From Turneriella parva DSM 21527 (lineage in GTDB: Bacteria > Spirochaetota > Leptospiria > Turneriellales > Turneriellaceae): a stretch of 64,000 nucleotides of DNA. Each line of letters begins with the position of its first letter. Positions within the stretch are counted from its first letter, which is position 1. The DNA is taken from contig NC_018020.1 of NCBI RefSeq assembly GCF_000266885.1, forward strand, positions 3,844,001 through 3,908,000. Reading direction: 5' to 3'. Shown one piece after another: positions 50,575-60,817 of the stretch. The notes below the pieces were generated by a model. The model was given only the letters and a program-made list of their open reading frames with translations, was not told the DNA's origin and ran no database searches. A program made the position numbers and the translations under genes.

Positions 50575-53011
50575 CCTGCGTTCTGAGCTTCTCGGCGTCT
50601 GCCGGGTTCACGAGGCCAATCAGTTCATAGATACGTACCGGCTCATTCTTTCCCTTCACACGAATATCGTCGAGCTCGCGGGTATAAACGCGGTCTTTGA
50701 CCTTTTCATACGTGGTCTGCGAAATGATGATGCGAGTGCCGTATTGTTTGTTCGTACCTTCAAGACGTGAACCGAGGTTAATCGTGTCGCCCATCACGGT
50801 ATAGTCCATACGGTGAGAAGAGCCCATATTGCCGACAACCGCCGGCCCAGAATTGAGGCCAATACCGATATCGATAATCGGGTATCCCTTTGCGGCCCAA
50901 TTGTCTTGCAGCTTTTTGAGCTCCTCAAGTTGCACGATGGCCGTGATACAGGCGTAATACGCGTGGTCTTCGTTCGGCACCGGCGCGCCCCAGAATGCCA
51001 TGATCGCGTCGCCCATGTATTTGTCGATCGTGCCCTTGTAACCGATGACGAGGTCGGTCATTGTCGACAGGTATTCGTTCAAGAGGTGAACGAGGTCTTC
51101 TGGCGAAAGGCTTTCAGACATCGTCGTGAAGCCGCGAATATCTGAGAAAAATACGGTGAGCTCTTTCTTTTCACCACCGAGCTTCAGCGATTCGGGGTTC
51201 GCGAGAAGTTCGTTCACAATATCTTTCGCGACGAATTTTGAGAACGTGCTGCGAATATATTTTACGTTTTCTTCTTCGGTCAAAACTTTATAGCCGATGA
51301 CCGCAATCAGAATCACCACGACTTCGACGTATGGCACGAGAAAGAAGTGGACATATTTGAAATACTTGAACACAATCACGGCTTCGACGAGAAAGACCGC
51401 CGACAAGACACCCACAGCAACGAGAACTACGCCGATGTTAAAGCGTGGTATCAAAAAGCCCAGAATTGCCGCAAACAGAAACATCAGCAGGTAATTGACG
51501 ATTGCCGGTGGATATGTCACGAAATCCTGCATGAGAATGGTGTTCAGAGCGCTGGCGTGGTGTTCAATACCGGCCGTGACCGTGCTGAAGGGCGAGGGGT
51601 GCATATCCCGCGTGGTCGCTGAACCTGTCGCATAATACATCGCTGTCAGCAAGATCTTGTTTCGGTATTCTTCGGTATTTAACGTCTTCTCTTTTAGGTT
51701 TGCCTGTTCTGCGAGCTCGACCATTTTCGTCGAAGGAAACGTGTAAGGGCCACCGATAAAGTTAATCGCCATCATGCCTGTTTCGTTGATGGGTATTCTG
51801 ACCGAGCGCTGCGCGTTCGGTTTGGTCATGATGTCTTTTTCGTTGTCTTCGCCAAACTTGATGCCGAAGCTAACCTTTTTGTCTGGTATGTTCTTGATGA
51901 TGACGTATTCGCCGAGTTTAACTTCGACATCTTTGGTCACGTCAACACCGTAATAACGGCAGGCCAGCAGCAGCGAGATCGAAGGATACAGGCGGTTCTG
52001 CCATTTGAACACCATTGGCATCACGTAGTTCGCCGAAGACCCGTCATATTTGACATTCGCCGCACCCAACCCCTTCGTCGCGCGGCTGACCGCAGGAATC
52101 GGCGGAAAAGGGAATGACACCCATTCGAGATACGGGTCTTTCAGGTATTCGTTCTCTACGATATTCTGGTCGGGAATACGAAATTTATTGAGCTCGGCAA
52201 TGCGGGCTTTCATATCGGGCGTCTGCAGCATCGCCGGGTCAAAGCTGGGGTCAACTTCCATGCCATAGTCGACAACCACGTTGCCCGATTTCTTGATCCG
52301 TTCGCTCCAGTAGGCAGAGCGCGCCTTCAGCTCTGCGTTCGACAGGTTAATCCCCTGCCCCTTGGCGAATAGCTCGGGCGCTTTGTCGCGCAGGCTTTCA
52401 ACCGTATGCAACAGACCATAGTTGTCTTTGAAATAATCCATGAAGAAAATATCGAACATGACCGTGTTGGCGCCAGAATCTTCGAGCGCTTTCAACTGGT
52501 CTGAGTAATGCTTCCAGCTGAAGGGGTAGCCGCCATATGCCTGCACGGTTTCAGTCTCGATGCCAATAATATGAATCGCGGGGTGCAGACTCTTCATGGG
52601 AATTTTCACCATTTGGTCGCCGACCTGGCCGTACTTCTGTGTTTCAGCGGCCATCTTGAACCTGAGGTTAATGCCATACTCTTCGAGCGGCTTCAGCATA
52701 AAATCATAGCGCTGGTAAATGAAGCAAAACCAGCCCGAAATCGATAGCGCGAGGTAGAGCCCCATGAACTTGTTGCGGTCGAGGCCAAAAAAGCCGAGCA
52801 CGTTGAGCAAGATGTAGATAAGACCGATAAAACCGATCGTCGAAAAGATCAGTGCTATATTGTACGTCTCGTGCAGCATGACGTTCAGACGCAGGTTGTC
52901 TTTTGGCGTCACCAGCATGCCAATAATGCTCGCAAAGCCTATGAGGCTGACCACGTAAAACACGAGCGACATTGGTTTAGTTAATGAGGATTTATCAATT
53001 TGCAAAGCCAT
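50567..53011 (-). CDS. Membrane adenylate cyclase with CHASE2 sensor
   Basis: An 814-residue membrane cyclase; ATG 53011 (MALQIDKSSLTKP) is preferred to upstream options. Three hydrophobic segments near the N-terminus are followed by a CHASE2 extracytoplasmic sensor (about 110-440, with HPAIHIIGIETETVQAYGG and GANTVMFDIFFMDY), three more transmembrane helices (about 480-560) and a class III cyclase domain (about 605-790). Catalytic DIRGFTTM and YMGDAIMAFWG hold the metal aspartates; K in TIDKYMGD and D in VMGDTINLGSR give the adenylate-selecting pair. Domain order matches known CHASE2-cyclases. Confidence 0.92.
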   Translation of the reverse strand: MALQIDKSSLTKPMSLVFYVVSLIGFASIIGMLVTPKDNLRLNVMLHETYNIALIFSTIGFIGLIYILLNVLGFFGLDRNKFMGLYLALSISGWFCFIYQRYDFMLKPLEEYGINLRFKMAAETQKYGQVGDQMVKIPMKSLHPAIHIIGIETETVQAYGGYPFSWKHYSDQLKALEDSGANTVMFDIFFMDYFKDNYGLLHTVESLRDKAPELFAKGQGINLSNAELKARSAYWSERIKKSGNVVVDYGMEVDPSFDPAMLQTPDMKARIAELNKFRIPDQNIVENEYLKDPYLEWVSFPFPPIPAVSRATKGLGAANVKYDGSSANYVMPMVFKWQNRLYPSISLLLACRYYGVDVTKDVEVKLGEYVIIKNIPDKKVSFGIKFGEDNEKDIMTKPNAQRSVRIPINETGMMAINFIGGPYTFPSTKMVELAEQANLKEKTLNTEEYRNKILLTAMYYATGSATTRDMHPSPFSTVTAGIEHHASALNTILMQDFVTYPPAIVNYLLMFLFAAILGFLIPRFNIGVVLVAVGVLSAVFLVEAVIVFKYFKYVHFFLVPYVEVVVILIAVIGYKVLTEEENVKYIRSTFSKFVAKDIVNELLANPESLKLGGEKKELTVFFSDIRGFTTMSESLSPEDLVHLLNEYLSTMTDLVIGYKGTIDKYMGDAIMAFWGAPVPNEDHAYYACITAIVQLEELKKLQDNWAAKGYPIIDIGIGLNSGPAVVGNMGSSHRMDYTVMGDTINLGSRLEGTNKQYGTRIIISQTTYEKVKDRVYTRELDDIRVKGKNEPVRIYELIGLVNPADAEKLRTQVS

Positions 53012-53107
53012 GGGCGGCGCTAACAAATCTATCCGCCGTGGCAAGACTAAATCATATACCTCAGCTGAAATCGGTTTGCCCCGCCGCTCGCGGGTAAAAT
53101 CTGGCGC

Positions 53108-54175
53108 ATGGCAAGACATTCTTTCAAGGCAATTACCGGCTTCGAGGAATCGCGGCGTGAAAAGCTACCCTTGAACGAGCTTGAAAAAATACGCCTCGCA
53201 GCGCCGCACGTGCGCGCCGCGTTCATCGAATCGGGCATGCCGATCGCGGTGCGGCAGTTCAGCTGCTCGGTGAGTCCCTACCCGACAATCTACGGCTTTC
53301 ACAATGCGTACGACGGCCTTTACCCGTACCTGTGGTTCAATAACCGGGCGACGCTCGTGCAGTTTCTCGAAGACGGACAATTGAAACTTCTCTTATTTAA
53401 TCCAATTTTTCCCGATCTTTCGGCGCAGGCACCATTCTACCAGAACCTCAGAAAACGTGTGCCCCAGTTCATGGAAGGCCTGCTGGCAAAGATTCACAAG
53501 TCGGTCGAAGAGCAGCTGGCCGAACTCGGTTTTTCAGTCGGTGACATCAACTATGTCAGTTACGATCACCTGCACGTGCAAGACATGCGCCCGCTCATGG
53601 GCGTGCGCGACAACAAAGGAGGATGGCTGATCGAACCGAAGTTTCCGAATGCAAAGTATATCTACCCCAAAGCCGAATGGGAGGCGACGATCAATCTGCA
53701 TCCCTCGGTATCTGAATGGTATGTGCCGAACGGCCTTGCGAAAGTCTCTCACGAAAACCTGATTTTGACAGAAGGCGACCTCTTGCTCGGGCCCGGCGTC
53801 GCGCTGATACAAACGCCAGGCCATACACCCGGCAACCACAGCCTCTACCTCAACACCGATGCGGGCACGATGACCTTCAGCGAAAACGGCGTGGGTGTCG
53901 ACGCGTATAACCCCGAAAACAGCCGCATCAACTCGGTGCGCGAACGCGCCCGCGAACGCGGGTGGGAGGTTGTGTTAAACGCCAACACACTCGACCTGCG
54001 CCTGCTGCAATATAACTCCATGGTGAAAGAAAAGATGCTGTCGGGCCCTGCGGCAAACCCCGAATTCTGCAACCACCACCCCACGTCAGAATTCACCACC
54101 TGGTTCGCCGCGCCGGGGCTTAGGCCCTCACTCGAGCACGGTGATGTGAGGCATGGGAATTTTCAACAGAAGTGA
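53108..54175 (+). CDS. Metallo-beta-lactamase-fold hydrolase
   Basis: A 355-residue protein. YDHLHVQDM supplies the HxHxD zinc motif and TPGHTPGNHSL the later histidine. The usual third-metal aspartate is replaced by FSENG, so metal use may differ. Residues about 1-90 form an extra N-terminal region of unknown fold. A CNHH stretch near the end (PEFCNHHPTSE) holds further histidines. The start is 97 bases from the divergent CHASE2 cyclase. A palindromic region follows the stop codon. Confidence 0.75.
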   Translation: MARHSFKAITGFEESRREKLPLNELEKIRLAAPHVRAAFIESGMPIAVRQFSCSVSPYPTIYGFHNAYDGLYPYLWFNNRATLVQFLEDGQLKLLLFNPIFPDLSAQAPFYQNLRKRVPQFMEGLLAKIHKSVEEQLAELGFSVGDINYVSYDHLHVQDMRPLMGVRDNKGGWLIEPKFPNAKYIYPKAEWEATINLHPSVSEWYVPNGLAKVSHENLILTEGDLLLGPGVALIQTPGHTPGNHSLYLNTDAGTMTFSENGVGVDAYNPENSRINSVRERARERGWEVVLNANTLDLRLLQYNSMVKEKMLSGPAANPEFCNHHPTSEFTTWFAAPGLRPSLEHGDVRHGNFQQK

Positions 54176-54214
54176 CCTCACCCCCCTGCCCCAAATTCAC
54201 GCCGCACAAGAATT

Positions 54215-54343
54215 CCCCGACGCCAAAGCGTGCAAGCGTCGGCGAGCCTCATGATTCGCCTGCGGCGAATCACTGCTAAAGCGCTTCGCTGCTCGCCGCC
54301 GCTTTTCGGGCATTGCCCGAATGCGCACGCTTTGGCATCGGGG
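54215..54343. repeat. Nested inverted repeat between converging genes
   Basis: CCCCGACGCCAAAGCGTGC (54215-54233) pairs with GCACGCTTTGGCATCGGGG (54325-54343, one mismatch). Inner arms GGCGAGC (54241-54247) and GCTCGCC (54291-54297) and a GATTCGCC/GGCGAATC hairpin (54253-54271) complete a cruciform-like structure. No gene lies within. Confidence 0.7.
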
Positions 54344-54346
54344 CTC

Positions 54347-54375
54347 GTCGCATTCAACCTGCGGTTGAATGCGAC
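54347..54375 (-). terminator. 13-bp perfect hairpin at the end of cysA
   Basis: GTCGCATTCAACC (54347-54359) and GGTTGAATGCGAC (54363-54375) form a perfect 13-pair stem with a TGC loop, ending one base before the cysA stop codon. Without a T-run it is not a canonical terminator, but the position suggests a bidirectional end signal. Confidence 0.5.
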
Positions 54376-55386
54376 TTAGATTACAAAATCCCCATCAAAA
54401 GTCTGAACGTTTCGAATACGGTAAAAAACCGACAGACCGAGGTTTAACCCAAGCGCTTTGCCCGTTTCATAGGGAATCTCGGCCTCAACGAGCTGCTGCG
54501 TCTTCGCATCGATCAGCGTCACGCGTGTGTACGGCCCCAGCGGTTGCACACCTTCAATGACCGCCGCAAAATCGGTTGGAAACTTCTGCGCCGTATCGAT
54601 CTCAATTTCATGCGGGCGCACATATCCCTTGCCCTGCACTCCTTCAATGCGGCCGTGAAAGAGGTTCACATTGCCCATGAACTGGTAAACAAAAGGCGTC
54701 TTCGGGTTGCGGTAGACCTCGTCAGGCGTGCCCACCTGCTCTACCTGCCCTTTATTCAGAATCACGACACGGTCGGCGACTTCGAGCGCCTCTTCTTGAT
54801 CGTGTGTCACGAAGATGCTCGTGATATGAATCTCGTCGTGCAGCTTACGCAGCCAGCGGCGCAGCTCTTTGCGTACCTGCGCATCGAGCGCACCGAAGGG
54901 TTCGTCGAGCAGCAGAACCCTGGGCTCAACCGCCAAAGCACGTGCGAGCGCAACGCGCTGCCTCTGCCCGCCCGACAACTGGTGCGGATAGCGATCTTCA
55001 AGGTTCGCGAGCTGCACGAGCCCGAGAAGCTTCAGCACCCGCTCGCGAATTTCGGCTTTTGACGGCCGGTCTTTCTTCTTACGTACCTTCAGACCAAACG
55101 CGACATTATCGAAAATCGTCATGTGCTTGAAGAGCGCATAATGCTGAAAAACGAACCCAACGTTGCGTTCTTTCGCGGTGAGAGTCTGCACGTCTTTGCC
55201 GTCGAACCGAATGACGCCTTCTTCGGAAAATTCGAGCCCAGCGATAATTCTGAGCAGCGTCGTCTTGCCGCAGCCCGACGGCCCGAGCAGTGCGAGCAGC
55301 TCGCCGTGGTTTGCCTCGAGCGTCACGTTATCGAGGGCCTTGAAGTTCTTGAAGATCTTCGAAAGTTTTTCTATCTGAATTTGCAT
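54376..55386 (-). CDS. cysA: Sulfate/thiosulfate ABC transporter ATPase
   Basis: A 336-residue ATPase driving sulfate import with CysT and CysW. Walker [15 protein letters not shown] (about 30-43), signature [16 protein letters not shown], Walker [13 protein letters not shown] and the switch histidine [15 protein letters not shown] are intact. A C-terminal TOBE-like extension carries [16 protein letters not shown], as in CysA. It is the last gene of the six-gene sulfate operon. The stop codon directly precedes a perfect hairpin. Confidence 0.95.
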   Translation of the reverse strand: MQIQIEKLSKIFKNFKALDNVTLEANHGELLALLGPSGCGKTTLLRIIAGLEFSEEGVIRFDGKDVQTLTAKERNVGFVFQHYALFKHMTIFDNVAFGLKVRKKKDRPSKAEIRERVLKLLGLVQLANLEDRYPHQLSGGQRQRVALARALAVEPRVLLLDEPFGALDAQVRKELRRWLRKLHDEIHITSIFVTHDQEEALEVADRVVILNKGQVEQVGTPDEVYRNPKTPFVYQFMGNVNLFHGRIEGVQGKGYVRPHEIEIDTAQKFPTDFAAVIEGVQPLGPYTRVTLIDAKTQQLVEAEIPYETGKALGLNLGLSVFYRIRNVQTFDGDFVI

Positions 55387-55391
55387 GGTTC

Positions 55392-56255
55392 CTACCCGGC
55401 GGCGACTTTTGATACTCTGGCGCTTCGTTGTGAGAGTTTGACTTTTAGCTCGACCAGTGACTTGACGAGCAATGTCGCCAGCGCCAGAAACGCCAGCAAC
55501 GAAGCAACGGCAAAGGCTGCTGTAAAATTGTACTCGTTATAAAGAATTTCGACGTGCAGCGGCATGGTATTCGTTTCCCCGCGGATATGCCCCGATACAA
55601 CCGATACCGCACCGAATTCTCCCATCGCGCGAGCGTTGCAGAGAATTACGCCATAGATGAGCCCCCACTTGATGTTGGGCAGCGTCACCATAAAGAACAT
55701 CTTCAGGGGACTCGCACCGAGCATCAGCGCCGCCTCTTCTTCGGTCTTGCCCTGCTCTTCCATCAGCGGAATCAGTTCACGTGCGACAAATGGAAAGGTG
55801 ACGAAAATTGTCGCGAGAATAATGCCCGGTATTGCAAAGATGATTTTGATGCCGCTTGCCTGCAGCGCTGGCCCGAACCAGCCTTGCAAGCCGAAGATCA
55901 GCACATAGATAAGGCCCGAAATGACTGGCGAAATCGCGAACGGCAGGTCGATCAGCGAGATCAGAAAACTCTTGCCCCAGAAATCGAATTTTGTCACACA
56001 ATAAGCGGCGATGACGCCAAATGCGAGATTGAGCGGCACCGAAACACCGGCTGCAATCAGCGTGAGTTTGATCGAGTCGAGCGCAATGGGGTCTTGAAGT
56101 GCCTCGGCGTAGAAATCCCAGCCTTTATTGAACGCCTGGGTAAAAATTTCGTATAGGGGTAAAAGAAGCAGAAGCGTGAGAAATCCGACGGCAAAGATGA
56201 TAAACGACACCTGTAGCCAACGTGGGTCGCGTATGTGTGATGGTGTGGAGTTCAT
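55392..56255 (-). CDS. cysW: Sulfate/thiosulfate ABC transporter permease CysW
   Basis: A 287-residue inner-membrane permease with about six transmembrane segments. The ABC-contact loop ([35 protein letters not shown]) is the EAA motif; [25 protein letters not shown] is the CysW signature. It overlaps cysT by four bases and precedes cysA by five. Confidence 0.95.
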   Translation of the reverse strand: MNSTPSHIRDPRWLQVSFIIFAVGFLTLLLLLPLYEIFTQAFNKGWDFYAEALQDPIALDSIKLTLIAAGVSVPLNLAFGVIAAYCVTKFDFWGKSFLISLIDLPFAISPVISGLIYVLIFGLQGWFGPALQASGIKIIFAIPGIILATIFVTFPFVARELIPLMEEQGKTEEEAALMLGASPLKMFFMVTLPNIKWGLIYGVILCNARAMGEFGAVSVVSGHIRGETNTMPLHVEILYNEYNFTAAFAVASLLAFLALATLLVKSLVELKVKLSQRSARVSKVAAG

Positions 56256-57076
56256 CGGGCCTTTCTCTTCTGTCTGATCTGTAGAAAATTCAGCGCAACC
56301 AGCAGCGCAAACGAGATCATGAGCATGATCGCTGCAACCGCGGTGGCACCCTGCACATTATGCTGTTCGAGTTTGGTGACAATAATGAGCGGCGCAATTT
56401 CACTCTTGAAGGGAATATTGCCCGCGATAAAAATGACGCTGCCGTACTCACCGAGTGCGCGCGAAAAAGCCATTATGGTACCCGAAAGCAGCGCAGGTAT
56501 CAGCGACGGTAGAATCACCAGCCTGATCGTCTGCAGACGCGTCGCGCCGAGGCTGCCGGCTGCCTCTTCGATTTCGCGCTCGAAATCTTCGAGTACCGGC
56601 TGCACCGAGCGCACGACGAAGGGCAAGCCGATAAAGATGAGTGCGATGGTGATTCCGACGGGATTATAGGCTGCTTTGATTCCCGCCTTCAGTAACGGCG
56701 CGCCGAGGCTGCCATTTTCTGCATAGACCGTGCACAGCGCGATACCGGCGACGGCAGTCGGCAGCGCGAACGGCAGGTCAACGAGCGTATCGAGCAGGCG
56801 CTTGCCAAAAAAGTCGTAGCGCGTCAGCACCCAGGCAATCACAAACCCGGCGAAAAGGTTGATGAGCGCTGCAATCAGCGCCGTCGTGAAGCTCAGGCGA
56901 AGCGATACGAGAGTACGGTGCGCAAAGGCATGCTCGACGAATTCACCCCAGCCTAACGAGAAACTCTTGGCGAACATACCGCCGAGCGGAATCAAGACGA
57001 TTACCGAGAGATAAATGACTGTCCAGGCAAAAGTCAACCTGAAGCCCGGGAGAATCGATCTTTCGCGAAACGTCAT
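56252..57076 (-). CDS. cysT: Sulfate/thiosulfate ABC transporter permease CysT
   Basis: A 274-residue permease with six hydrophobic segments. Family features are [22 protein letters not shown], the EAA loop [23 protein letters not shown] and [21 protein letters not shown]. It forms the channel with CysW. The gene follows the lipoprotein sulfate-binding gene by six bases. Confidence 0.95.
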   Translation of the reverse strand: MTFRERSILPGFRLTFAWTVIYLSVIVLIPLGGMFAKSFSLGWGEFVEHAFAHRTLVSLRLSFTTALIAALINLFAGFVIAWVLTRYDFFGKRLLDTLVDLPFALPTAVAGIALCTVYAENGSLGAPLLKAGIKAAYNPVGITIALIFIGLPFVVRSVQPVLEDFEREIEEAAGSLGATRLQTIRLVILPSLIPALLSGTIMAFSRALGEYGSVIFIAGNIPFKSEIAPLIIVTKLEQHNVQGATAVAAIMLMISFALLVALNFLQIRQKRKAR

Positions 57077-57082
57077 ACTGGT

Positions 57083-58075
57083 TTATTTCCCATAGATCTG
57101 ATCAAAAACACCGCCGTCAGCGAAGTGTAATTTGTTGACTCTTGCCCAGCCACCGAAGACAGCTTCGACATTCGCGAGCTTCAGAGGGCTGATGAATGCC
57201 TGCTGCTTTGCTATGGCAGCATTCGTGGGCCGAAAATAATGCCGCCCGGCGAGGTTTTGCCCCTCATCGGAATAAAGATGCTGCAGATAAGCGGTTGCCA
57301 GTTCAGTAGTGCCATTTGCTCGCGCATTTTCGCTGACGAGAGCCACGCTAGGTTCTGCCAGAATACTGAATGACGGGGTCACGATTTCAAGCCCTGTACC
57401 CATCTCTTTTACGGCGAGATATGCCTCGTTCTCCCACGCGATGAGCACGTCACCGATCTTGCGCTGCGTAAAGGTAGTCGTGGCGCCGCGCGCACCGGTA
57501 TCGAGAACTGCCACGTTTTTAAAAAGTGCTGCGATAAACTCTCTGGCTTTCGCGTCTGAATTGCCATTTGTCTTCAGCGCATAGGCGTATGCCGCGAGAT
57601 AGTTATAGCGGGCGCCACCCGAAGTTTTCGGGTTGGGCGTAACGACCGAAACTCCGGGGCGTACCAGATCATTCCAGTCGCGAATTTGTTTAGGATTTCC
57701 CGCCCTCACGAGAAAGACAATCGTCGAAGTGTAAGGCGCGCTGTTCTTCGGCAAGTGTTTCTGCCAGTCTGCGGGCAGCAGCTTCGCCTCTGCTGCGATC
57801 GTGTCGATGTCAGCCGATAGCGCCAGCGTCACGACATCGGCCTTGAGGCCGTCGATCACCGAACGTGCCTGTTTACCGCTGCCGCCATGCGACATACGAA
57901 AGCTGATATCTTCGCCCGGGTGCCCGTGCTTCCAGTGAGCGGCAAAGGCTGCATTGAACTCGCGGTAAAACTCGCGCGTGGGATCATAAGAAACGTTTAG
58001 AATTTCGCGCGCAGACTTCTTGCCCGAGCAGGCAAAAGAGGCCAAAAGGCTTAAGGCTAACAGATTTTTTTTCAT
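57083..58075 (-). CDS. Sulfate-binding lipoprotein
   Basis: A 330-residue solute-binding protein of the Sbp/CysP type. MKKNLLALSLLASFAC (ATG 58075) is a lipoprotein signal with the cysteine at position 16, so this copy is membrane-tethered. [53 protein letters not shown] and DVLIAWENEAYLA are the classical sulfate-pocket motifs. It resembles the soluble copy upstream (58165-59151) over its whole length, so the two arose by duplication. They may differ in tethering or in sulfate versus thiosulfate preference. Confidence 0.92.
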   Translation of the reverse strand: MKKNLLALSLLASFACSGKKSAREILNVSYDPTREFYREFNAAFAAHWKHGHPGEDISFRMSHGGSGKQARSVIDGLKADVVTLALSADIDTIAAEAKLLPADWQKHLPKNSAPYTSTIVFLVRAGNPKQIRDWNDLVRPGVSVVTPNPKTSGGARYNYLAAYAYALKTNGNSDAKAREFIAALFKNVAVLDTGARGATTTFTQRKIGDVLIAWENEAYLAVKEMGTGLEIVTPSFSILAEPSVALVSENARANGTTELATAYLQHLYSDEGQNLAGRHYFRPTNAAIAKQQAFISPLKLANVEAVFGGWARVNKLHFADGGVFDQIYGK

Positions 58076-58134
58076 TATAGCGAACACCAAATCTTGCGCC
58101 TAAAACACAGCGTCAATGCGTTGCAGCAATAAGC

Positions 58135-58159
58135 TTCAGGGTGGCCGGGCCACCCTGAA
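58135..58159 (-). promoter_or_regulatory. Intercistronic stem-loop between the two sulfate-binding genes
   Basis: TTCAGGGTGGC (58135-58145) and GCCACCCTGAA (58149-58159) form a perfect 11-bp stem with a three-base loop, six bases after the stop codon of the soluble binding protein. Such stem-loops often protect upstream mRNA and lower downstream expression, giving an excess of binding protein over transporter. Confidence 0.55.
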
Positions 58160-58164
58160 TACAT

Positions 58165-59151
58165 TCATTTTGCGTAGATCTGGTCGAAAGTGCCGCCGTC
58201 TGCGAAGTGCGTTTTAAACGCGTTCTTCCAGCCGCCATAAAAGCCGTCGACGGTAATCAGCTTAAGGTTCTTGAAGTGCTTAAAGCGTGCCGCAGCCTTC
58301 GGGTTGCGCGGGCGATAGAAGTGCTTAGCCGCGATATTCTGCCCCTCTGGCGACTCAAGGTAGTCGAGGTAAGCTTTCGCGAGTTCGGCATTTCCTTTAC
58401 GATTGGCATTGACATCGACGACTGAAATCGACGGCTCGGCCAGAATACTGAACGAAGGCACGACGATCTCATATTCGTTTGCAAGGTCACGGCTCACGAG
58501 AAACGCTTCATTTTCCCAGGCGATATAGACATCACCGATCTTGCGCTGCGTGAACGTAATCGTGGCCCCGCGGGCACCGCTGTCCAGGACTTTGACATTC
58601 TTATAGAGTGCCGTGACGAACGCTTTCGGGTCCTGCTTTTTTTCCTGAGCATAGGCCCATGCAGCAAGGTAGTTCCACTGCGCTCCACCCGATGTTTTTG
58701 GGTTCGGCGTAATGACGCCGAGTCCGGGTTTTATCAGATCATCCCAGTCTTTGATCCCCTTGGGATTTCCTTTGCGCACGAGAAATACAATCGCCGAAGT
58801 GTACGGTGCGCTGTTGTTCGGGCGGCGCTTCTGCCAGTCTTCGGGCAAAAGCTTCGCCTTTGCAATCACATCGACGTCGTTTGCCAGAGCGAGCGTGACC
58901 ACATCGGCATCGAGCCCGTCGACAACCGACCGGGCCTGCTTGCCGCTGCCCCCGTGCGACTGTTTAAACTTAATGTTGTCGTTCGGGTTCTTCTGTTTCC
59001 AGTGCCGCAGAAAAGCCGCGTTAAATTCGCGATAGAGTTCGCGCGTCGGGTCGTACGATACGTTGAGCAGCTCATAGTCTTTCGCCTCTGCGAATGATGC
59101 CAGCGCTAAGGCTGCAAAAAGACCCGCTTTGATGTAATTGCTAGTTTTCAT
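58165..59151 (-). CDS. sbp: Periplasmic sulfate-binding protein
   Basis: A 328-residue secreted binding protein. ATG 59151 is preceded by GAGGATAAAGAA and gives the signal [82 protein letters not shown] and [12 protein letters not shown] are the sulfate-site motifs. It is the second gene of the operon after the outer-membrane barrel and the likely freely diffusing receptor for the CysTWA transporter. A perfect stem-loop follows its stop codon. Confidence 0.94.
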   Translation of the reverse strand: MKTSNYIKAGLFAALALASFAEAKDYELLNVSYDPTRELYREFNAAFLRHWKQKNPNDNIKFKQSHGGSGKQARSVVDGLDADVVTLALANDVDVIAKAKLLPEDWQKRRPNNSAPYTSAIVFLVRKGNPKGIKDWDDLIKPGLGVITPNPKTSGGAQWNYLAAWAYAQEKKQDPKAFVTALYKNVKVLDSGARGATITFTQRKIGDVYIAWENEAFLVSRDLANEYEIVVPSFSILAEPSISVVDVNANRKGNAELAKAYLDYLESPEGQNIAAKHFYRPRNPKAAARFKHFKNLKLITVDGFYGGWKNAFKTHFADGGTFDQIYAK

Positions 59152-59173
59152 TTCTTTATCCTCATTTTTGTTA

Positions 59174-60817
59174 TTAATTTGCTTTTTCGAGCAGTACTGC
59201 AGATACTTCAAGGTAGGCGAAATGTGAGTCGCCGCCCCGCAGAAATTTGGTCGTGTACGAACCTGGCTTGAAGTAAGCGTAACCAACATTCACCTTCAGG
59301 TGCGGAAACGGATAGCGGATACGCAGGTTATATTCGTCGCCAATCTTCGTATCTGTGTTCACGTTGCCGGCTGCCGACGCGGTGTTCAGAATACCTGAAT
59401 TGTTCCAGCGGTCTTTAGGGCTCGCGACCCAGTACTGTGCATAGGCTGTGTCGATTTTGAGTTTCTCGAACGGTTCGAATTCGAGCACAATTTTCGGCGT
59501 GTTCAGGTTCTCGAGCTGAAAATAGTCGTGCGAAGACCAGGGCCGGGCGAACCCGAACAGGCGGTTAAAGCGGTTTTGCGTCTGGTCGTTGCGATCCAAA
59601 TCGCCCGAAACATAGCCGTAAAACGCACCGAGGCGCGGTTTCCAGCTGTGGTTAAACGTATACCCAAGTTCAGCCGTCGCATAAAACGCGTTTTGATTGC
59701 GCTCTTGAGCATTCGCCCGCAACGCGTCGGTACCCCATTGGTTGGTATACGACACATCGTAGTCAAAGCCCGACTTGCCGAGCACGGCGTATGCCCGAAT
59801 GCCGGCGGTGTGTATATTCTGAAAGTCGCGCTGCAAAAGCTCGGGGTTTTCTTTTGTCGGCGATTGCCCGTCTTGCTGCAAACCGAGGTAGTACGGCTGA
59901 ATTGTCGCAACCTGCGACCATTCTTGAATCGACAGAATAGCTCCGTAGAACCACTGCTTACCCTGCGGTTGGTCGAGTTTGTCAAGGTAGCGTACCAAAG
60001 GCTGAAACGCGAGCAGTTCGAGATACCAGTTATTCTTTTCTTGCCCTATTGTTGTGCGCACACCCTGAAACGTGTTCGTCGTGTTGCGCCATTCGTTAAG
60101 ACCAATCAGGCGACGGTCTAAAAACTCGAATGCCTGACGACCAACGCGCACATGCAGTGGTCGGTCATAGCCGAAAAGATTCTTGAAATAGAGCTCTCCG
60201 AATGCCTGAATGGGTTCAACCGAGTTAAAATCACGGTCATCGCGGGCATAAGGCGGTTGCCGCTGGTTCTTGGTCGGGTCGTCGGCGGGGTTCCAGAATG
60301 GATAACGCCTCGCGTCTTCAACTTCGACAGTCACCCTGAAGGGGTCGAGAATGTTTTCAACTTTCAGAAACAAACGGGTTCTCAATAGCACCGGCGTATC
60401 GGTTTCGGGCTGAACGCCATTCGGCCCTGTCACCGCCGTTGCGTTGGGGCGCCGCAAGTCGTTGTAGCGGTATTCATGGCGGTAACGGTAGTCGAGACCG
60501 GCAACAAGCCAGTCGACATTCTTAAAAACACCAATGCCGGTCTCGTTGAGGCGCACGACGTATTCAGGCTTTGTACCATCGATACGCTTTGTGCCATAAC
60601 TGCGGCGTTCGACATAGTAGCTGTCTCTGACCTCTATCGTCGCTGCGTTCTTTTCTGCGTCAGACACTTCGGGGGGGATCTCTTCGATATCACTGCCGGC
60701 GACCTCAGTGGCAGCCTGCGCCTTTACCCCCGCCGGCTTATTCTGCGCTGTCAGCGACTGCGCCATAATGACACCTAAAACGGCGAAGGCACCTATTCGT
60801 TTTAAAATCTTTTTCAT
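59174..60817 (-). CDS. Outer-membrane beta-barrel channel (alginate-export/porin-like)
   Basis: A 547-residue protein with signal [24 protein letters not shown] (ATG 60817, preceded by AGGAGAATAAA). A ~60-residue periplasmic segment is followed by about 16-18 amphipathic beta-strands separated by short turns ([63 protein letters not shown]). The strand pattern and [18 protein letters not shown] resemble alginate-export-type barrels. It is the first gene of the sulfate operon, so it is probably a channel letting sulfate or a sulfonate across the outer membrane. The last strand is short of a typical terminal Phe, ending in LEKAN. Confidence 0.82.
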   Translation of the reverse strand: MKKILKRIGAFAVLGVIMAQSLTAQNKPAGVKAQAATEVAGSDIEEIPPEVSDAEKNAATIEVRDSYYVERRSYGTKRIDGTKPEYVVRLNETGIGVFKNVDWLVAGLDYRYRHEYRYNDLRRPNATAVTGPNGVQPETDTPVLLRTRLFLKVENILDPFRVTVEVEDARRYPFWNPADDPTKNQRQPPYARDDRDFNSVEPIQAFGELYFKNLFGYDRPLHVRVGRQAFEFLDRRLIGLNEWRNTTNTFQGVRTTIGQEKNNWYLELLAFQPLVRYLDKLDQPQGKQWFYGAILSIQEWSQVATIQPYYLGLQQDGQSPTKENPELLQRDFQNIHTAGIRAYAVLGKSGFDYDVSYTNQWGTDALRANAQERNQNAFYATAELGYTFNHSWKPRLGAFYGYVSGDLDRNDQTQNRFNRLFGFARPWSSHDYFQLENLNTPKIVLEFEPFEKLKIDTAYAQYWVASPKDRWNNSGILNTASAAGNVNTDTKIGDEYNLRIRYPFPHLKVNVGYAYFKPGSYTTKFLRGGDSHFAYLEVSAVLLEKAN

